64,000 nt of DNA, from positions 3,410,001 to 3,474,000 of the forward strand of contig NZ_JACHNF010000001.1 of the NCBI RefSeq assembly GCF_014205295.1, written 5' to 3'. Position 1 is the stretch's first letter, and every line of letters starts with the position of its first letter. Both the position numbers and the translations under genes were made by a program. This document shows positions 27,154 to 36,307 of this stretch, piece after piece. The DNA comes from Kribbella solani (GTDB lineage: Bacteria > Actinomycetota > Actinomycetes > Propionibacteriales > Kribbellaceae). The notes beneath the pieces were generated by a model. The model ran no database searches, had not been told where the DNA came from, and saw only the letters and a list, made by a program, of their open reading frames with translations.

Positions 27154-28650
27154 TCAACCCACAGCCACACCGAAGCGGATCAAGCAGTAGAACAGCATCC
27201 CGAGATAGAACACCGCTCCGAACCCGATGATCACATTGCGTACGGGACCGGGCCGGATCTTCTTCGGCAGCAGCAGGTTGTTCGTCAGTAGCAACACGAT
27301 GCAGTACGCGCCCATCGCGAACGTGGACAGGAACGCGAGGATGTCGAGAATCCCGGCCGGACCATCCGCCGGACCGAACAGCAGAATCAGAATCCCGAAC
27401 AGGATCACGCCCCACAGGAACCCCGCGTACAACCGCGACATCGAGAACCGTTTCGCACCCGGTACGAAGTAGTACGTCATGTCCGCCTGGCCGCGGGAGA
27501 ACGAGTCGAACAGGCCGAGCGTCGCGTTCAGCCCGATCAGTGCGATGAAGGCGAAGAACAATGTGCCCAGAATCGGCGATCCGGCGGAGGCGAACGCGTC
27601 CGACATCGCCTTCAGCGCGGCGGATCGGTCACCACCTTCGATCAGCGAGGCGACGTTCGGGTTCTCCCGGGCCGCGGACATGGCCAGTACGGTGAACGAG
27701 ATCGTCACCAGCATGGTGATGCCCCAGAAGAGCAGTAGCGCGTCGAACGTGACCCACTTCCGCCAGCCCTTCCACTTCGCCATTTCGGCCGGGTCCTCGG
27801 TGTCGAACATGAACCCGCGCGACGGCATCGACTCGGCTTCGCCCTCGGTCCGCAGGCCGCGGATCTTCGGGATGTGCGCGCCCATGCCGGCGCCGCTGTC
27901 GCGCAGCTGCAGTGTGTACCACATCTGCTGCATCCCGGACGGTCCCGCGAACGCGATCGAGCCGACCACGATCGGGAACCAGGCCGACGTCATCGCCTTG
28001 TCCGGGAAGTACCCGATCGCGAACATCCCGGACAGGGTCCGGCCGAGGTCGTCCCAGTTGCCGACCAGCGCGGCGATCACCGACGTACCGACGACCAGCA
28101 GGCCGATCAGCAGACCCAGCAACTTCTCCAGGAAGTTGTAGATCACTGACAACAGACTGAACAGCACGCCGACGAACACCAGCGCCACACACGCGGTGAC
28201 CTGCCAAGGTATGCCGCTGATCTCCTCGAACGCGGCCGCGCCGGCGGACAGATGACCTGGCCACATGTAGATCAGGATCGCCGCCGCGTAGAAGAACCAC
28301 ATCAGTGGTTTGAAGATCCGGGCCGCGCCGAAGAAGATGCTTTCCCCGGTGGCCATCGCGTACCGCGCCATCTCCAGCAGCACGAACGCCTGCAGCGTGA
28401 CACCGACCATGAACAGCCAGCGGATGTCCGGCCCGAACACCAGGACGAGCCGGGGCCACATGTACGACTCCCCCATGCCCACGCCCAGTGCGACCAGGAA
28501 GACGGTCGGACCGAGGATGTGCAGGGAGGGCGGTGCGTCCGGAAGCTTCCGGATCGGCATCGGTTCGAGCCGGCCGGCCTTCCAGACCTTCTCGGTAACC
28601 GCGGCCGCCGGCTCTTCGGGAACTTCTGAGGTCTTGCTCGTGACGTCCAA
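27154..28650 (-). CDS. Nramp-fold (APC superfamily) transporter lacking metal-site motifs
   Basis: A 498-residue transporter with about 11-12 membrane segments and an overall Nramp pattern: LGPTVFLVALGVGMGESYMW aligns with Nramp helix 1. However, the metal-binding DPGN of helix 1 is replaced by MGES, and the helix-6 MPHN region reads FAGPSGMQQMWY. A cytoplasmic insertion (LRTEGEAESMPSRG) lies mid-protein. It starts at TTG with AAGGAG upstream. A non-metal substrate is therefore plausible; its place in an organic-acid cluster suggests a carboxylate, which is inference. The small membrane protein downstream is coupled to it. Confidence 0.75.
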   Translation of the reverse strand: MDVTSKTSEVPEEPAAAVTEKVWKAGRLEPMPIRKLPDAPPSLHILGPTVFLVALGVGMGESYMWPRLVLVFGPDIRWLFMVGVTLQAFVLLEMARYAMATGESIFFGAARIFKPLMWFFYAAAILIYMWPGHLSAGAAAFEEISGIPWQVTACVALVFVGVLFSLLSVIYNFLEKLLGLLIGLLVVGTSVIAALVGNWDDLGRTLSGMFAIGYFPDKAMTSAWFPIVVGSIAFAGPSGMQQMWYTLQLRDSGAGMGAHIPKIRGLRTEGEAESMPSRGFMFDTEDPAEMAKWKGWRKWVTFDALLLFWGITMLVTISFTVLAMSAARENPNVASLIEGGDRSAALKAMSDAFASAGSPILGTLFFAFIALIGLNATLGLFDSFSRGQADMTYYFVPGAKRFSMSRLYAGFLWGVILFGILILLFGPADGPAGILDILAFLSTFAMGAYCIVLLLTNNLLLPKKIRPGPVRNVIIGFGAVFYLGMLFYCLIRFGVAVG

Positions 28651-28713
28651 GGCGGACTCCTTAGATCGACGCCAACTAGCGGATCACTGCACCCCCGCGA
28701 CGTGTTCCTCCCA

Positions 28714-30861
28714 TCAACCGAGGCCGAGCGGACCGGCGTTGCGGGCCCAGCGATATTTGGCACCGAGGACCTGGACGGGCGTCTCGGTGGTGTACGGGTA
28801 CGCGACCACACCGTGGTCGAACAGGTACTGCGACGCTTCCTCGACCTCGACGTCACCGGACAGCGAAGCGACCACCGGCTTGTCGATGCCCTTGGCCCGG
28901 AACTCCTCGACCACCTCGGCGACCAGCTTCGCGAACACCATCGGCGGCGTCACGATCGTGTGCCAGTAGCCCAGGATCAGCGCGTGGATCCGCTCGTCGG
29001 ACAGGCCGAGCGCGATCGTGTTCCGGTACGTCGACGGTGGCTCGCCGCCGGTGATGTCGACCGGGTTGCCGGCCGCGCCGAACGGCGGGATGAACTTCCG
29101 GAACGCCTCGTCCAGGTCGGCCGGGATGTCCATCAGGGTCAGGCCCGCGTCGACACAGGCATCCGAGAGCAGTACGCCGGAACCGCCCGCGCCGGTGATG
29201 ATGACGACGTTCTCGCCCTTCGGCGCCGGCAGCAGCGGGATGCCGCGGGCGTACTGCAGCATCTCGTTCAGCCCCGGTGCCCGGACCACGCCGCTCTGCC
29301 TGAGGATGTCGTCGTACACCTTGTCGTTGCCGGCCAGTGCGCCGGTGTGCGAGCTGGCGGCGCGCGCGCCCAGGGAAGTTCGGCCGGCCTTCAGTACGAC
29401 GACCGGCTTGTGTTTCGACACCCGGGCCGCCGTTTCGGCGAACGCCCGGCCGTCCTTCAGATCCTCGAGATGCATGGCGATCAGGTTGGTGTTGTCATCG
29501 TGCTCGAAGAAGGTCAGGAGGTCATCCTCGTCGATGTCGGCCTTGTTGCCTACCCCAACGATCGCCGACACGCCCATCCGGCTGGACCGGCTGAAGCCGA
29601 GGATCGCCATTCCGATGCCACCCGATTGCGACGACAGGGCAACGGATCCACGCACGTCGTACGGCGTGCAGAACGTGGCGCACAGGCTCTCCGGCAGGTA
29701 GTAGTAGCCGTAGATGTTCGGGCCAAGGATGCGTACGTTGTGCTTGCGCGCGATCGCGACGACCTCGTCCTGCAACTCCTGCTCACCGGTCTCGGCGAAC
29801 CCGGACGGGATCAGGATCGCGCCGGCGACGCCTTTCTGCCCGCACTGCTCGAGGGCCGCGCCGACGAACTTGGCCGGCACCGCGAACACCGCGACATCGA
29901 CGTCCCCCGGGATCTCAAGGATGCTTGGGAACGCCTTCAGCCCGAGAACCTCGCCGCCCTTCGGGTTGACCGGGTAGATGTCACCCGCGTACCCGCCGTT
30001 GACCAGGTTCTTCATCACCGAGTTGCCGATCTTGCCGGCTTCGTTCGACGCCCCGATCACCGCTACCGCGCGCGGCTTCATGATCCGGGTCATCGCGGTC
30101 AGGATCTCGTCCTGGCTGTACCGCTCGACGGGTTTGCCGGCCTCGGCGTCGACGATGATCCGGAAGTCGACCGCGGTGGCGCCGTCGGGGCCGGCGAGGA
30201 CCGGGTTCAGGTCGACCTCGGCGAACTCGGGGAAGTCGGTGACCAGGTCGGAGACCCGCTGGATCAGATTGCCGACAATCTCCTTGTCGACCGGTCGCGC
30301 GCCGCGGACGCCTTCGAGCATCTCGCGCGCCTCGATCCCGTCCACCATCGCCCGCGCCTCGGCGGCGGTCAGCGGCGCCAGCCGGAAGGTGACGTCCTTC
30401 AGCACCTCGACGAGGACACCGCCGAGCCCGAACGCGACCACCTTGCCGAAGGTCGGATCGGTGACCGCGCCGACGATCACCTCCTGCACGTCACCGCCGG
30501 TGACCAGCATCTTCTGCACCTGCACGCCGGTGATCGCCGCGGCCGGATTGTAGGCTTGCGCATTGTCGACAATCTTCTGGTACGCGACCCGCGCCGCGTC
30601 CGCGGACTCGACGCCGACCACCACGCCACCGGCCTCGGTCTTGTGCAGAATGTCCGGCGAGACGATCTTCAGCACCACCGGATACCCGATCTCGGCGGCG
30701 AGACCGGCGGCACCGTCGGCGGTCGTCGCCAGTCCCTCCCCCGGCGTCGGGATGCCGTACGCGTCGGCGACCAGCTTGGCCTCCGGCGCGCTCAGCGACG
30801 CGCGGCCGTCCGCCAGCACCTGATCGAGGATGGTCCGGACTGCTGCCTTGTCATAAGTCAT
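28714..30861 (-). CDS. NDP-forming acyl-CoA synthetase (acetate--CoA ligase ADP-forming family)
   Basis: A 715-residue fused enzyme that makes acyl-CoA from acid, CoA and ATP with ADP release, through a phosphohistidine. Order: ATP-grasp domain (about 1-240; VLKIVSPDILHKTEAGGV, VDLNPVL), CoA-binding domain (about 262-355; AVAVIGASNEAGKIGNSV), then the ligase domain with phosphorylated His505 in SSHTGALAG. The usual GPNCLG loop is altered to GPNIYGYY. Start at 30861 is chosen for GGGAG upstream; an ATG 15 bp earlier is possible. It lies between frc and the transporter on the same strand, so its acid substrate probably belongs to the same pathway. Confidence 0.85.
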   Translation of the reverse strand: MTYDKAAVRTILDQVLADGRASLSAPEAKLVADAYGIPTPGEGLATTADGAAGLAAEIGYPVVLKIVSPDILHKTEAGGVVVGVESADAARVAYQKIVDNAQAYNPAAAITGVQVQKMLVTGGDVQEVIVGAVTDPTFGKVVAFGLGGVLVEVLKDVTFRLAPLTAAEARAMVDGIEAREMLEGVRGARPVDKEIVGNLIQRVSDLVTDFPEFAEVDLNPVLAGPDGATAVDFRIIVDAEAGKPVERYSQDEILTAMTRIMKPRAVAVIGASNEAGKIGNSVMKNLVNGGYAGDIYPVNPKGGEVLGLKAFPSILEIPGDVDVAVFAVPAKFVGAALEQCGQKGVAGAILIPSGFAETGEQELQDEVVAIARKHNVRILGPNIYGYYYLPESLCATFCTPYDVRGSVALSSQSGGIGMAILGFSRSSRMGVSAIVGVGNKADIDEDDLLTFFEHDDNTNLIAMHLEDLKDGRAFAETAARVSKHKPVVVLKAGRTSLGARAASSHTGALAGNDKVYDDILRQSGVVRAPGLNEMLQYARGIPLLPAPKGENVVIITGAGGSGVLLSDACVDAGLTLMDIPADLDEAFRKFIPPFGAAGNPVDITGGEPPSTYRNTIALGLSDERIHALILGYWHTIVTPPMVFAKLVAEVVEEFRAKGIDKPVVASLSGDVEVEEASQYLFDHGVVAYPYTTETPVQVLGAKYRWARNAGPLGLG

Positions 30862-30876
30862 CTGCTGCACTCCCAT

Positions 30877-31083
30877 GTCAGATCACGCCGGCACTTCGTC
30901 TCCCGCCACTTCCAGATCACGCCACCCGGATCACCGCGCACTCCGGGTCACACCACCGTCAGCTCACCCGCTTCGGCTAACACCGCCCAGATCACCGCGC
31001 ACCTCGGACCTCCGCACCTCGGATCGCCACGCTCGGACCTCCGCATCTCGCGGCTCACCGCGCACCTTCAAACGCGTTGGGCG
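30877..31083. repeat. Gap with short dispersed repeats
   Basis: No gene is seen. The stretch holds several copies of CAGATCACGCC-, ATCACCGCGCAC- and TCGGACCTCCGCA-like words, a decayed repeat tract between frc and the acyl-CoA ligase gene. Confidence 0.5.
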
Positions 31084-32307
31084 TCAGATCACGCCGGCGG
31101 CTTTCAGGTCCTTCAGTTCGCCGGCATCGATGCCGAGCGAGCCGTAGATCGCGGAGTTGTGCTCCCCCAGTCCCGGCGAGGTGAGTACCTCGACCGGGGA
31201 GTCGGACAGCTTGATCGGGCAGCCGACCGTCTTGAACGTCCCGCGTTGCGGATGCTCGACCTCGACCACCGCGCCCAGCTCGGCGAGCGTCTCGTCCTCG
31301 ATCAGCTCCCGCGTCGACATGATCGGCCCGCACGGCACGTTCAGCGCGTTCAGCCGGTCCATCACCTCGAACTTGTTGTGCTGTTCGGTCCACTGCTCGA
31401 TCAGCGCGAACATCTTGTCGAGCTTGTCGAGCCGCGCGGCCGGCGTCGCCCAGTCCGGGTCCTCGGCCAGCTCCGGCTTGCCGATCAGGTTCGCGATCGG
31501 CGCCCAGACCGGCGGCTGCACGATCACGTAGATGTAGTCGTTCGGCCCGCCCGGCGCGCACCGCACCGCCCAACCCGGCTGACCCCCACCGGACGCGTTC
31601 CCCGACCGCGGTACCTCATCACCGAAGTGGTCGTTCGGGTACTCCGGCAACGGCCCATGCGCGAGCCGCTGCTGGTCACGCAGCTTGACCCGGGTCAGGT
31701 TCAGCACGGCTTCCTGCATCGCCACGGTCACCCGCTGGCCCTTGCCGGTACCAGCACGTTGCAGCAACGCGGCCAGGATGCCGGCGACCAGATGGATTCC
31801 CGTACCCGAGTCGCCGATCTGCGCGCCGATCGCGGTCGGCGGCCCGTCCTCGAACCCGGTCGTACTCATCGCGCCACCCATCGCCTGGGCGACCACCTCG
31901 TACGCCTTGAAGTTCTCGTACCGACCGGGCCCGAAGCCCTTGATGGACGCGAACACCAGACCGGGGTTGAGTTCCTGGAGCCGTTCCCAGGTGAAACCCA
32001 TCCGGTCGATCGCGCCGGGGGCGAAGTTCTCCACCAGGACGTCGGCGTCCCGCACCAGCTCGGTGAAGATCTCCTTGCCGCGATCGGATTTCAGGTTCAG
32101 CGTGATGCTGCGCTTGTTGCAGTTCAGCATCGTGAAGTACAGGCTGTCGACGTCGGGCAGATCGCGCAGTTGCTGGCGGGTGATGTCGCCGGTCGGTGCC
32201 TCCAGCTTGATCACGTCCGCGCCGAGCCAGGCAAGGATCTGGGTGCACGACGGGCCGGACTGCACATGGGTCATGTCGAGTACACGGACACCTTCGAGGG
32301 CCTTCAT
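31084..32307 (-). CDS. frc: Formyl-CoA:oxalate CoA-transferase (class III CoA-transferase)
   Basis: A 407-residue class III CoA-transferase closely following Oxalobacter Frc: [51 protein letters not shown], the catalytic Asp166 in IGDSGTG (Asp169 in Frc), and the glycine loop SGGGQPGW that closes over the thioester. Frc moves CoA from formyl-CoA to oxalate, releasing formate. Start ATG has AAGGGGACC upstream and lies 10 bp after the ThDP-enzyme gene. Given the neighbour, the acceptor acid could be oxalate or a 2-hydroxy acid. Confidence 0.9.
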   Translation of the reverse strand: MKALEGVRVLDMTHVQSGPSCTQILAWLGADVIKLEAPTGDITRQQLRDLPDVDSLYFTMLNCNKRSITLNLKSDRGKEIFTELVRDADVLVENFAPGAIDRMGFTWERLQELNPGLVFASIKGFGPGRYENFKAYEVVAQAMGGAMSTTGFEDGPPTAIGAQIGDSGTGIHLVAGILAALLQRAGTGKGQRVTVAMQEAVLNLTRVKLRDQQRLAHGPLPEYPNDHFGDEVPRSGNASGGGQPGWAVRCAPGGPNDYIYVIVQPPVWAPIANLIGKPELAEDPDWATPAARLDKLDKMFALIEQWTEQHNKFEVMDRLNALNVPCGPIMSTRELIEDETLAELGAVVEVEHPQRGTFKTVGCPIKLSDSPVEVLTSPGLGEHNSAIYGSLGIDAGELKDLKAAGVI

Positions 32308-32317
32308 GCTGGTCCCC

Positions 32318-34027
32318 TTACTTGTACATGGTCTGGTTCATGGTTCCGGGGGCGTACGCGTCCGGGTCGACCCAGACGTTGATGAGTGCGGGCAGTCCGG
32401 ATTCACGGGCCCGGAGCAACGCCGGCCCGATGTCCGCCGGGTCGCGGACCTCTTCGCCGTACCCGCCGAGCATCCGGGCGAACTCGTCGTACCGAACGTC
32501 GCCGAGGGTGTTCCCGATCCGGCTCCGGTCGTGGCCGTACTTGGCTTCCTGTCCGTAGCGGATCTGGTTCATCGACGAGTTGTTGCCGACGACACCGACG
32601 AACGGCAGGTTGAACCGGACCAGCGTCTCGAAATCCCAGCCGGTCAACGAGAACGCGCCGTCGCCGAACAGCGCGACGACTTCCTTGTCCGGTCGCGCGT
32701 ACTTCGCGGCCAGTACGAACGGGATGCCGACCCCGAGCGTGCCGAGCGGTCCCGGGTCCATCCAGTGGCCCGGCGACTTCGGCTGCACGACCCCGCCGGA
32801 GAAGGTGACGATGTCGCCGCCGTCGCCGATGTAGATCGAGTCCTCGATCAGGAACTCGTTGATCTCGTGCGCGAGCCGGAGCGGGTGGATCGGGTTCGCG
32901 TCCGACAGCTGGCGCGGTAGCCGCTTCTGGTACGCCGCGTTCTCCTCGGCGCGCAACTCCGCGAACCAAGCCTTCCGATCGGCCTTCCGGGACCGGCCGG
33001 ACGCCGCCTGCGCGACGGCGGCCAGGATCGCGCCGGGGTCGCCGACCAGGCCGAGGTCGATGTCGCGGTTCTTGCCGACGGTGCGGTAGTCCAGGTCGAT
33101 CTGGACGACGGTCGCGCTCTTCGGCAACCGGCGCCCGTACCCCATCCGGAAATCGAAGGGCGTACCAACGATCAGGATCAGGTCGGCGTTGTTGAACCCG
33201 TACCGCCGGGACAGGTGGAAGTGATGCGGATCGCCGGGCGGCAACGTACCGCGCGCCGATCCGTTCATGAAGGCCGGCACGTCGAGCGTACGAACGAAGT
33301 CGACCGCCGCTTCGCTCCCACGGGAGGTCCATACTTGCGAACCGAGGAGGACGACCGGCTTCTCGGCGCGGACCAGCAGATCGGCCAGCGCCTCGATGTT
33401 CGCCGGGTCACCGATGCTCTTGGTGGACGCGCGGTAGTGACCCGCCTCCGGCACGGTCGCCGAATCGGCCGGCACCGAGTTGTCCAGGATGTCCCGCGGG
33501 ATCTCCAGGAAGGACGGGCCGGGCGCGCCGTTGTAGCACTCGCGGAACGCCATCGAGACCATGTCGGCCACCCGCGCGGTGTGCGGAACGGTCGCGGCGA
33601 ACTTGGTGATCGGCGTCATCATGTCGACGTGCGGCAGGTCCTGCAGCGACCCCATCTTGTGCTGGTTGAGCGCGCCCTGCCCGCCGATCAGCAGCATCGG
33701 GCTCTCGGCCCGGAACGCGTTCGCGACGCCGGTGACCGCGTCCGTCGTACCCGGCCCGGCGGTGACGACCGCGCAGCCGGGCTTGCCGGTGACCCGCGCG
33801 TACCCGTCGGCGGCGTGCGCCGCGACCTGCTCGTGGCGGACATCGACGACCGCGATGCCCTCGTCGACGCAGCCGTCGTAGATGTCGATGATGTGACCGC
33901 CACAGAGGGTGAAGATCACGTCGATCCCCTCGGCCTTCAGGGCCTTCGCGACCAGGTGGCCGCCGGAGATCGTCTCCGGCTCCTTCACTTGGGCGGCGGG
34001 CTGGGTCTCCGACACTGTCTGCGCCAT
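32318..34027 (-). CDS. ThDP-dependent oxalyl-CoA decarboxylase / 2-hydroxyacyl-CoA lyase family enzyme
   Basis: A 569-residue thiamine-diphosphate enzyme with the three-domain fold: cofactor-activating Glu66 in RHEQ, central [11 protein letters not shown] region, and the C-terminal ThDP/Mg motif GDGAFS...NNSSMN. Canonical oxalyl-CoA decarboxylase has Tyr-Glu (120-121 in Oxalobacter) after LQQGD; here the aligned segment is [11 protein letters not shown] with Leu128-Gln129, closer to the MGAFQEFPQVE of human 2-hydroxyacyl-CoA lyase and to acetolactate synthase. The C-terminus ends GTMNQTMYK, which I associate with actinobacterial 2-hydroxyisobutyryl-CoA lyase, from memory only. It heads the operon with frc. 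Oxalyl-CoA decarboxylation or C-C cleavage giving formyl-CoA are the alternatives. Confidence 0.8.
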   Translation of the reverse strand: MAQTVSETQPAAQVKEPETISGGHLVAKALKAEGIDVIFTLCGGHIIDIYDGCVDEGIAVVDVRHEQVAAHAADGYARVTGKPGCAVVTAGPGTTDAVTGVANAFRAESPMLLIGGQGALNQHKMGSLQDLPHVDMMTPITKFAATVPHTARVADMVSMAFRECYNGAPGPSFLEIPRDILDNSVPADSATVPEAGHYRASTKSIGDPANIEALADLLVRAEKPVVLLGSQVWTSRGSEAAVDFVRTLDVPAFMNGSARGTLPPGDPHHFHLSRRYGFNNADLILIVGTPFDFRMGYGRRLPKSATVVQIDLDYRTVGKNRDIDLGLVGDPGAILAAVAQAASGRSRKADRKAWFAELRAEENAAYQKRLPRQLSDANPIHPLRLAHEINEFLIEDSIYIGDGGDIVTFSGGVVQPKSPGHWMDPGPLGTLGVGIPFVLAAKYARPDKEVVALFGDGAFSLTGWDFETLVRFNLPFVGVVGNNSSMNQIRYGQEAKYGHDRSRIGNTLGDVRYDEFARMLGGYGEEVRDPADIGPALLRARESGLPALINVWVDPDAYAPGTMNQTMYK

Positions 34028-34074
34028 CTGCAGTCAACTCCTCGGACTGGGGCCTGATCAGGCTTGCTGTAGAT

Positions 34075-34087
34075 TGCATACCGTATG
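34075..34087. promoter_or_regulatory. GCATAC-type operator, ThDP-enzyme promoter
   Basis: TGCATACCGTATG contains the perfect palindrome CATAC-C-GTATG, 48 bp upstream of the ThDP-enzyme start. TGCATACCGTAT recurs exactly at 36172, and related sites lie at 36268 and 40568. Confidence 0.6.
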
Positions 34088-34150
34088 GTGTAGTCGTAGT
34101 CTTAACCCACTCGATGGTGGTTGTCCAGAGCTCGGCACCAGGAGGCCGCG

Positions 34151-34195
34151 ATGACGATTCCCGACGAACTCGACCGGACCCACCAGGGCTACTGA
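34151..34195 (+). CDS. Possible 14-codon frame with strong ribosome-binding site
   Basis: ATG at 34151 follows AGGAGG by five bases and encodes MTIPDELDRTHQGY before TGA. The TGA overlaps a second ATG (TGATG) that opens a 32-codon frame to 34293 (MLRNSLVALRNRDYEPDFRA...), which overlaps the end of the 189-residue gene on the other strand. Either a tiny coupled pair, a frameshifted gene of about 46 codons, or a relic. Divergent from the ThDP enzyme. Confidence 0.3.
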   Translation: MTIPDELDRTHQGY

Positions 34196-34232
34196 TGTTG
34201 CGGAATTCCCTTGTGGCGTTGAGGAATCGCGA

Positions 34233-34802
34233 CTACGAGCCGGATTTCCGGGCGGACGCGGAGCACGAAGGTCTTGGGCGTACGGCGCCCTGAGCGAGGC
34301 ACTGCTTCAGCAAGGCGCGTGCTCGTACGTCACCGTTGGCGGACCGGGCAGTGACCGCGACGGCCTCGGCCGCATGCTCCGGAGCAACGAACGTTCGATA
34401 GAACGGCTCGCCCCATCGGCCGAGCGCCGGCAGCCACCAGCGCGCCGCTCCCCCGGGCCGATCCTGCGAGCCCAGCAGATGCAGCGCGGTCTCATGAGCC
34501 GCGCGGATGCGACGGCGTTCGTCGGGACGGACCTCCCCGACGGTCAACGCTGTCGAGACGCACAGCGCGACCAGCCGGGCGGAGTACTCGAAGCCGACCC
34601 GGCTGGTGTCGATGAAGCGCGGCGCCAGTGGCAGTAGCTCGCGGCGGCCGGACAGGCTGCTGTGGTCATGCACCGCCCGCGCCACCGCGCTCAGCACCGG
34701 ATGCACGCAGGCCGGACGATCGGTCCACGGCTCGCGGGCGAGGCGCGACACCAGCTCCATCACACACGGGTCAGCGCGCGCGACCTTCCCGTACCCGTTC
34801 AC
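34233..34802 (-). CDS. Hypothetical protein coupled to OFA transporter
   Basis: A 189-residue soluble protein beginning with GTG (34802) that overlaps the transporter's TGA by four bases. Visible features: ELVSRLAREPWTDRPACVHPVLSA near the start, a helix-rich middle with FIDTSRVGFEYSARLVALCV, and a Ser/Arg/Lys-rich tail. No family recognised, no signal peptide. Coupling suggests a function tied to transport or to the pathway. The frame is open throughout and its codon use resembles its neighbours. Confidence 0.65.
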   Translation of the reverse strand: MNGYGKVARADPCVMELVSRLAREPWTDRPACVHPVLSAVARAVHDHSSLSGRRELLPLAPRFIDTSRVGFEYSARLVALCVSTALTVGEVRPDERRRIRAAHETALHLLGSQDRPGGAARWWLPALGRWGEPFYRTFVAPEHAAEAVAVTARSANGDVRARALLKQCLAQGAVRPRPSCSASARKSGS

Positions 34803-36154
34803 TCGCCGGCCACCGGCGTACCGAGTTGCGAACGCACCGGCAACGCGGGTCGACCAGGTTGTTTGAGCAGGCGGACGCTGAGCGCGGTGAGTACGCCGAG
34901 CAGGCCGGCGCCGAGGAACAGCGGGCGGTAGCCGATCGCGGCCACCACGGACGCGGCCACGCCAATACCGATCAGGCCGCCGACGGCCTTCGCCGAGTAC
35001 AGGATCGCCTGGTTCTGGAGCAGGCTGTTCTCGCCGAAGAACTCGAGCACGAGGTTCGCCATGATCGCGTAGAACGCGCCACCGCCGAGTCCGGCGAACA
35101 TCGCGCAGGCGACGAACACCCAGCCCGTGTTGGCGACGACGAGGCCCAGGTGGGCGAATCCCTCGATCATCAGTACGGCGGCCAGTACCCGGCGGCGGCC
35201 GAACCGGTCGGAGAGATGACCGGCGAACGAACGGCCAAGACCGTTGACAGCGGCAAGCAGTCCGGCGGCGAACGCGGCGACGCCCATACTCAGTCCGGTG
35301 CTGACCGCGTAGCTGACCACGAATCCGATGCCGAACAAGGACAGCGCGGCACTGATTGCCAGAAGCAACCACATCAGCGGAAGCGCGCCCGTACGCATCG
35401 CCTCGACCGGCCGGTACTGGCGCGCTGCCGGGATGTTGTGCGGGATGTTGCGATTCAGCTTCCGGTCGACCGCCCAGGCCTGCGCGTCGAGCTCGGCCGG
35501 CCACCAGTGCCGTGGCGGGTCCTTGAGCAGGCCGCCGGCGATCAGGACGACCAGCACGGCGAGCAATGCGGTCAGATCGAAGATGATGCTGAGGCTGGAT
35601 GGAAACCAGGCCAGCAAGGCGATACTCGGCACCGCGCCGATCGCGAATCCACCGGTGACAAAGCCGATCGTGGCGGTTCGCCGATCCGGGAACCAGCGCG
35701 CCGACGTGGTGATGCACGCGGCGTACACGATGCCCGCGCCAGTGCCGCCGAGGATCGCATAGCCGACGAGCGCCGCGGCGTAGCTGTCGACGTGGGCGAG
35801 GGTGACGAGGCCGATCGCGGCGAGTACGCCACCGCCGACGACGAGTTGGGTCGGCGAGGCACGTCGTACCCGCTGCACCCAGGCGGCCGGTGCGGCGACC
35901 AGAGCCTGGCAGGCGACGAAGATCGCGAGCAGCCAGAGCGCACGCGTCGCTCCCCAGCCGTGATCGGGCGCCAGGCCGAGCGCGGCGGTGCCGAATGAAT
36001 ACTGCAGTGGGCTGATCGCGACCATGCACGCCCAGGCAGCCCACAGCTGCCAGCGGCGCGAGTGGCCGGTCAGTTCGCGGGCATCCTCACCGATCCGGTA
36101 CCGGCGTCCGTAGACGTCACGGACATCCCGGGGCGTGGGCATCACGTGATTCAT
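34799..36154 (-). CDS. OFA-family MFS transporter (oxalate/formate antiporter-like)
   Basis: A 451-residue MFS protein with 12 predicted membrane segments and a hydrophilic N-terminus of about 35 residues. The N-terminal half shows the OFA pattern [44 protein letters not shown], and the second half has [20 protein letters not shown] members exchange oxalate for formate or carry other small acids. A GCATAC-type site lies 18 bp upstream of the start, so it is probably coregulated with the ThDP-enzyme operon. Confidence 0.88.
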   Translation of the reverse strand: MNHVMPTPRDVRDVYGRRYRIGEDARELTGHSRRWQLWAAWACMVAISPLQYSFGTAALGLAPDHGWGATRALWLLAIFVACQALVAAPAAWVQRVRRASPTQLVVGGGVLAAIGLVTLAHVDSYAAALVGYAILGGTGAGIVYAACITTSARWFPDRRTATIGFVTGGFAIGAVPSIALLAWFPSSLSIIFDLTALLAVLVVLIAGGLLKDPPRHWWPAELDAQAWAVDRKLNRNIPHNIPAARQYRPVEAMRTGALPLMWLLLAISAALSLFGIGFVVSYAVSTGLSMGVAAFAAGLLAAVNGLGRSFAGHLSDRFGRRRVLAAVLMIEGFAHLGLVVANTGWVFVACAMFAGLGGGAFYAIMANLVLEFFGENSLLQNQAILYSAKAVGGLIGIGVAASVVAAIGYRPLFLGAGLLGVLTALSVRLLKQPGRPALPVRSQLGTPVAGE

Positions 36155-36171
36155 CAGACCTCCATGCGTAC

Positions 36172-36183
36172 TGCATACCGTAT
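36172..36183. promoter_or_regulatory. GCATAC-type operator, OFA transporter promoter
   Basis: TGCATACCGTAT, identical to twelve bases at 34075, lies 18 bp upstream of the transporter ATG in the divergent region shared with the SucC-like gene. Confidence 0.6.
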
Positions 36184-36267
36184 TAGGTCTACATGGGATC
36201 TTTCGTACGCCTCCCGGGCCGAGGTTGTCCAGAGCTGGGACGTTGCGACTGGCTCTTGTGACCAGAT

Positions 36268-36283
36268 TGCATACCGAATACAG
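36268..36283. promoter_or_regulatory. GCATAC-type operator, sucC-like promoter
   Basis: TGCATACCGAATACAG has the half-sites TGCAT and ATACA with a five-base centre. It ends 24 bp before the SucC-like start codon and resembles the site at 40568. Confidence 0.6.
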
Positions 36284-36307
36284 TCGTCATCAAACATCTG
36301 GAGGGAC

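Noticed and set aside
28702..32382. A 1226-codon open frame on the + strand
   Set aside because: It mirrors the acyl-CoA ligase and frc genes; its composition is Arg/Asp/Val-rich antisense with no domain.
36062..36307. N-terminal extension of the SucC-like gene
   Set aside because: It overlaps the divergent OFA gene and operators; the conserved SucC start is at 36308.
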